Of a stretch of 64,000 bases of DNA, positions 59,870 to 64,000 are shown piece by piece. Below the pieces are notes generated by a model, which saw only the letters and a list, made by a program, of their open reading frames with translations, searched no databases and was not told the DNA's origin. Made by a program: the position numbers and the translations under genes. Numbering within the stretch: position 1 is the stretch's first letter; the number at the start of each line of letters is the position of its first letter. The stretch comes from Mesorhizobium sp. CA14 (lineage in GTDB: Bacteria; Pseudomonadota; Alphaproteobacteria; Rhizobiales; Rhizobiaceae): positions 1 through 64,000 of the forward strand of contig NZ_JAIUHR010000012.1 of the NCBI RefSeq assembly GCF_020165195.1, written 5' to 3'.

Positions 59870-62041
59870 CTACCCCTTAACCCCATTCGGCCCGCTCCCC
59901 CACAGCGCGCGCTGGAACAGCCCGCGCTTCCGCTTCCTCGACACCAGCTCCACATCGCTCACCAGCCGCGCTCCGCCCTCACGCCTCTCCAGCGTGATCT
60001 TTCGCGTGTGGAACGCTTCCAGCTCGGCGCGGTGGGCGACGCTGATGATGGTGACCCTCGGCAGTGCCTGGATCACCGTCTGCATCATCTTGTCCTGGCT
60101 CTTCTCGTCCAGCGCCGAGGTCGCCTCGTCGAGCACGACGATGTCCGGCGCATGCAGCAACAGGCGGGCAAAGGCCAGGCGCTGCTTTTCGCCACCGGAC
60201 AGCGTCTGGTCCCAGGGCGCCTCCTCCTCCAGCCGGTTCTTCAAATAGCCGAGACCGACCTTGTCGAGGGCGGCGTCGATCTCTTTCGTGTTCCAATTGT
60301 CGGCGGCGGCGGGATAGGCGCTGGCGCGGCGCAGCGTGCCGGACGGGATATAGGGGCGCTGCGGCAGCATGAAGAGGCGCTTGCCCGGGTGGAAATCGAC
60401 GCTGCCGCTGCCCCAAGGCCACAGGCCGGCGATGGCGCGCACCAGCGTCGACTTGCCGGTGCCGGATTCGCCCGAAACCAGCACGCGCTCGCCGGGCTGG
60501 ATCTCCACCTCGGTTTCCTTCACCACCGAGGTGCCGTCGTCGAGCGTCACGCAAAGATTTCTGAGGCTGAGCATGGCGCCGTCCTCGGTCTCGCCGCGCC
60601 GGATGCGGCCGAGCCGGTCGCTCTTCTCCGCGCGCTCCAGCCCGTCGAGCGACATCATCAGCGAGGCGATGCGGTGGGCCGAGGCGTTCCAGTCGGCGAG
60701 GCGCGGATAATTGTCGACCAGCCAGCCGAACGCGCCCTGCACGAGGGCGAAGGCGGAGGCCGCCTGCATGACCTGCCCAAGGCTCATCGAGCCGTCGAGG
60801 AATTTCGGCGCGCATAGCAGCACCGGCACGACCGGCGCGAACAGGCTGGAGCCTTGCGAGACGAGCGTGGTGCGCATGTGCTGGCCGGTGAGCCGCGCCC
60901 AGCGGCCGAGCACGCCGGCGAAGGTGCGGTCGATGCCGGCATTCTCCTCTTCCTCGCCGCCGAGCAGCGCGATGCTTTCGCCGTTCTCGCGCACACGCGT
61001 CAGCACGTAGCGGAACTCGGCTTCGGCCTGGTTCTTGTCCTCGGAAAGCTGGACGAAGCGGCGGCCGATGGCGAACATCGAGGTCGAGGTGATCGCGGCA
61101 TAGATGACCGCGGTGACGACGAGGAAGCCGGGCACGGTGATGGTGGAACCGCCGAGCGAAAAGCTCAGCGCGCCGCCGATGGTCCACAAGACGACGATGA
61201 AGGTCGAGGCCGACAGGAAGGCGTTGAGGACCCCGGCGACGAAATCGACGGGCGATTCAGTCGCGATGCGCAAATCCTCGGTCAGGCGGGCCTCGGGGTT
61301 GGCGTGGTCGCCCTTGACGAGGTTGAGCTGGTAGTAGCGGCCACTGGCCAGCCAGCGCTGGATGACCGCCGTGGTCAGCCAGGAGCGCCAGCGGCGCTGC
61401 ATGGTCATGCGCAGATAGACCTGGGCGACCACCAGGCTGATGCTGCCGGCGACCAGCGGCAGGAAAATGGCGCTCAACCAATAGACGGTGTGCGCGTCGC
61501 GCTGCTCGATGGCGTCGAAGATCGCGCGGTTCCAGCGGTTGATACCGTATTGAAACCCGACATTGACGCAGATCAGCGTGAGCAGCCCGATGGTCAGCGG
61601 CCAGGCGAGCCTGTCGCCATGCAAACCCCAATAGCCGCGCCCGCTGATCCAGAAGCGCCGCAACAGATATTTCTTGCGCGCCCGCTCGGCCTCTTCGGGC
61701 GAAAGCGCGGGACCGGGCTCGATCGCCGCCGGCGGCGGCGACCCGGCATGGCCAATGGCCTCCGGCGCAGCATCGGCGGTTGACGGCCGCTTTTCGGGCG
61801 CGTTCTTGTCGGTCGAAGGCCGTGCCCTCTCCCGCTGGGCCCTCTCTTGCTGCGCCTTTTCTTCTCTCGGCTTGTCTTCCTGCGGCCTGTCTTCCAGCGC
61901 CTTGTCCGGGCGTTGCTTGGGCGCGCCACGCGGTTTCGGCTGGCGCGCCTTCTCATGGCGCGACTTCGCCGGAGGCGGCTTGCTTGCGCCGCGCTGCGTG
62001 GCGCTGTCAGCCGGTCTCGGTTTGGGCTTGGCCGGGGGCAT
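59870..62041 (-). CDS. Fused ABC transporter of the ABC_membrane_2 (YddA/SbmA) type
   Basis: The product is 723 aa. The first 120 residues are a Lys/Pro/Glu-rich, probably disordered extension. A six-helix membrane domain of the SbmA/BacA-like ABC_membrane_2 type follows (about 140-445: RRFWISGRGYWGLHGDRLAW, FQYGINRWNRAIFDAIEQRD). The ATPase has GESGTGKST, LSGGEKQRLAFARLLL and IVVLDEATSALD. Relatives move peptides or lipids; the cargo here is unknown. I chose ATG 62041 because the protein-like sequence MPPAKPKPRP begins there. Confidence 0.85.
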   Translation of the reverse strand: MPPAKPKPRPADSATQRGASKPPPAKSRHEKARQPKPRGAPKQRPDKALEDRPQEDKPREEKAQQERAQRERARPSTDKNAPEKRPSTADAAPEAIGHAGSPPPAAIEPGPALSPEEAERARKKYLLRRFWISGRGYWGLHGDRLAWPLTIGLLTLICVNVGFQYGINRWNRAIFDAIEQRDAHTVYWLSAIFLPLVAGSISLVVAQVYLRMTMQRRWRSWLTTAVIQRWLASGRYYQLNLVKGDHANPEARLTEDLRIATESPVDFVAGVLNAFLSASTFIVVLWTIGGALSFSLGGSTITVPGFLVVTAVIYAAITSTSMFAIGRRFVQLSEDKNQAEAEFRYVLTRVRENGESIALLGGEEEENAGIDRTFAGVLGRWARLTGQHMRTTLVSQGSSLFAPVVPVLLCAPKFLDGSMSLGQVMQAASAFALVQGAFGWLVDNYPRLADWNASAHRIASLMMSLDGLERAEKSDRLGRIRRGETEDGAMLSLRNLCVTLDDGTSVVKETEVEIQPGERVLVSGESGTGKSTLVRAIAGLWPWGSGSVDFHPGKRLFMLPQRPYIPSGTLRRASAYPAAADNWNTKEIDAALDKVGLGYLKNRLEEEAPWDQTLSGGEKQRLAFARLLLHAPDIVVLDEATSALDEKSQDKMMQTVIQALPRVTIISVAHRAELEAFHTRKITLERREGGARLVSDVELVSRKRKRGLFQRALWGSGPNGVKG

Positions 62042-62145
62042 CGCGCCACAACGGCCCAAAAATCAAAAAGTTTCATGCGGGGCCGCCCTTCGCGGCTACC
62101 CTGTTCTTCCGCCGCCGGTTGCCTGCCGCCCTTGCCGGTGGTCGA

Positions 62146-64000
62146 TCAGGCGGCGTTGCCGCTCCGGGGCGTGCGCCGCGGCTCGAAAAGGGCCTCGGTG
62201 GCGGACCTGCCGGTCGCGTCGAAGGCGAGCGCATCGCGCATGGGGAGCGCGGCCGAGAAAAGATAGCCCTGCCCAATCACGCAGCCCAGCGAGCGCAGGA
62301 TCATGCGGTCGGCGTCGGTCTCGACGCCCTCGGCCATCACCTCGATGCCCAGCGTCCGGCCGAGGCCGATCACCGCCTCGACCAGGGCCTGGTCCTCGAC
62401 GGATTTCGCCAGGTCGCGAACGAAATCCTTGTCGATCTTGATCTTGCGGATGCGGCTGTCCTTGAGTGAAACCAGGGTCGAGAAGCCGGTGCCGAAATCG
62501 TCGAGCACGATCGATATGCCCGCATCCGCCAGGCGCCCGACCTTCTCGTCGACCCTGTCGCGGTCGACCGGCGCCTCCTCGGTGATCTCGATCTCGAGCA
62601 TCGCGGCAGGCACATCCTTGGCCTTCAGGCCGTCGAGGATCATGTCGTCGACATTGCCGGCCTCGAGCTCGCGCGGCGAGAGGTTCATCGCGACGCGGAC
62701 ATCTCTACGCCCGTGTTTCACCAGCTCGCCGATCATGGCGCAGCAATTGAGGAACACCGTCTCGGTCAGAAGCGAAAGCAGCCCGGTTTCGCGCGCGGCG
62801 GTGACGATCTCGGGCGGCGAGATGGCGCCGTGGACATCGTGATGCCAGCGCAGCAGCGCCTCGAAACCGACGACGGCGTTGGTGTCGAGCCGCACCAGCG
62901 GCTGGAACCAGGAGCAGAGGGCGCCGGCTTCGATGGCGCCGCGCAGGTCGCGCTCGATGCGGTTCTTGCGTTCCAGTGCGGCGTCCAGCCCGGCGTCGAA
63001 GAGACAATATTCGTTCCTGCCGCCGCGCTTGGCCGCGTAGAGCGCGAAATCCGCCTTGAGCAGCATCTCCGTCAAACCCGGCTTTTCCGACTGGTAGATG
63101 CCGATCGAGGCGCCGACGCGCACCGAATTCAACTGCGGATCCGGATTGGCGATGGCCGCGATGATGGCGGATGCAAGCTCGCCGGCCGCTTGCCGCGACC
63201 TGCCGGCGGAGAAAAGCAGCACAAACTCGTCGCCGCCGATGCGCGCGATCGTGGCACCTTGCGGGGCGTGGTCCTCTATCCGGCGCGCCACCTTGACCAA
63301 AAGGTCGTCGCCGATGTTGTGGCCATAGGTGTCGTTGACGGATTTGAAGCCGTCGAGGTCGATCAGCATGGCCACGAACGGGCCGTCGGAGAGCCCGAGC
63401 TTGGCGATCGCCTGCTCCAGCCCATAGCGGTTGAGCAGATTAGTCAGCGGGTCGCGCCTGGAGTTGCGCTCCATCTCGGCGGCGAATTCGCGCGCCTCGT
63501 ATTTGAGACGGCTCGTCTCGCGGAAGCGGGATTGCCCGAGCAGCGCGCTCCTGATCATGCCGCCAAGGAAAAGCAGGATGGTGAAGGCGAGCACGTAATT
63601 TTCAACGCCACCCTTGGCAAGCACGCAGCCGGCGGCGGTGAGAAGCGGCAGGGTGATGAAATTGATCGAAGCCGGCGCATAGCAGGTGCCGTAGGTGACC
63701 GAACCGGCCGAAATGCCGGCAAGCACGATGAGATAGAGCGGCGCCTGGCTGGTCGTATATCCGTCGCTCAGCAGCGCCAGAAACGACCAGGCGACGCCCG
63801 AGGCAAGCGCCATCCGGCCATAAAGGGAAAGCCGGGCGTCGACCGCCCCCGGCCCGTCGTCGGCGGCGCCCGATTGGGCGACGGCAAGCACCACGCGCGC
63901 GCCGTTGATCAAGGCGATCGCCAGGAACCACAGCACGGCGGCAAGGCCGCCGCCGGACAGGAGTTGCACCGCCAGGATCAGCGCCGAGAGCACCGTACCG
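62146..64000 (-). CDS. GGDEF-EAL membrane protein (cyclic di-GMP), 5' end off window
   Basis: The visible part is about 617 aa, and the gene continues beyond the right edge. About six transmembrane helices (about 1-165) lead to a GGDEF domain (ARIGGDEFVLLF, intact) and an EAL domain (GFEALLRWHH, EIEITEEA, LDDFGTGFSTLV, MAEGVETDADR; the motif and metal residues look intact). It can therefore in principle make and break cyclic di-GMP, and may control motility or exopolysaccharide. A GTG at 63993 exists, but the true start probably lies outside. Confidence 0.88.
   Translation of the reverse strand, partial: GTVLSALILAVQLLSGGGLAAVLWFLAIALINGARVVLAVAQSGAADDGPGAVDARLSLYGRMALASGVAWSFLALLSDGYTTSQAPLYLIVLAGISAGSVTYGTCYAPASINFITLPLLTAAGCVLAKGGVENYVLAFTILLFLGGMIRSALLGQSRFRETSRLKYEAREFAAEMERNSRRDPLTNLLNRYGLEQAIAKLGLSDGPFVAMLIDLDGFKSVNDTYGHNIGDDLLVKVARRIEDHAPQGATIARIGGDEFVLLFSAGRSRQAAGELASAIIAAIANPDPQLNSVRVGASIGIYQSEKPGLTEMLLKADFALYAAKRGGRNEYCLFDAGLDAALERKNRIERDLRGAIEAGALCSWFQPLVRLDTNAVVGFEALLRWHHDVHGAISPPEIVTAARETGLLSLLTETVFLNCCAMIGELVKHGRRDVRVAMNLSPRELEAGNVDDMILDGLKAKDVPAAMLEIEITEEAPVDRDRVDEKVGRLADAGISIVLDDFGTGFSTLVSLKDSRIRKIKIDKDFVRDLAKSVEDQALVEAVIGLGRTLGIEVMAEGVETDADRMILRSLGCVIGQGYLFSAALPMRDALAFDATGRSATEALFEPRRTPRSGNAA

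Noticed and set aside
59765..60817. 350-aa plus-strand frame opposite the ABC transporter
   Set aside because: It is antisense to the ATPase domain and has no domain of its own.

Overview
The window looks like chromosomal DNA of an alphaproteobacterium of the order Hyphomicrobiales (Rhizobiales), most likely close to Mesorhizobium. The base composition is GC-rich. There is a GcrA-type regulator, an alphaproteobacterial SOS box (GTTC-N7-GTTC) in front of dinB, and candidate sigma-EcfG promoters (GGAAC-N16-xGTT). Typical rhizobial families are present: DUF768, DUF982, DUF1236, SyrA-like and PrsD/PrsE. The genus is an inference. No rRNA, tRNA, CRISPR array or intact insertion sequence was seen.

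Region 1-8 kb. A phage-type XRE/S24 repressor (1631-2263) is divergent from a small operon encoding a 39-aa peptide, a 109-aa protein and a GcrA-like regulator. The gap between them carries TCGTAC-N5-GTACGA operators. The same operator occurs twice about 5.6 kb away, in front of an unknown 114-aa gene (7315-7659). This two-locus switch is the best candidate here for an undescribed regulatory system. Between the two loci lie a large secreted TPR protein, apparently split by a frameshift, and a DUF2167 membrane protein. 

Region 8-18 kb. Two decayed genes (a beta-barrel tail and a RibD-type reductase) are followed by small stress-type genes: DUF2934, three DUF1236 proteins, DUF982, SyrA-like, cytochrome b561, a J-domain protein and secreted Gly- or Ser-rich proteins. 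Several start downstream of good sigma-EcfG-type promoters, which suggests a general-stress-response cluster. 

Region 17.6-31 kb. Two divergent units encode TadG/TadE-like envelope proteins. Next come a cupin, SOS-controlled DNA polymerase IV, an SDR without its usual catalytic Tyr/Lys, an SRPBCC protein, and a secretion cassette: RTX-GH16 glycanase plus PrsD/PrsE-type type I exporter.

Region 31-50 kb. A 1285-aa AfsR-like regulator is divergent from a methyltransferase. A disrupted SnoaL-like gene follows, then a four-gene polyamine-type ABC importer (permease, permease, binding protein, ATPase), an EamA exporter, and a class III aminotransferase plus FAD oxidase pair. A GlxA-type AraC regulator follows. 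Together these suggest uptake and breakdown of an amine or amino-acid-like compound. 

Region 50-64 kb. A molybdenum hydroxylase operon (FAD, 2Fe-2S and Mo subunits plus a MoaD-like protein) is followed by many small membrane or hypothetical genes, a CoiA-like protein in a less GC-rich patch, a DOPA-dioxygenase-like gene with a duplicated 5' end, a fused ABC transporter, and a GGDEF-EAL protein that runs off the right edge. Mosaic palindromic repeats occur at both ends of the window and inside the gcrA-like gene.
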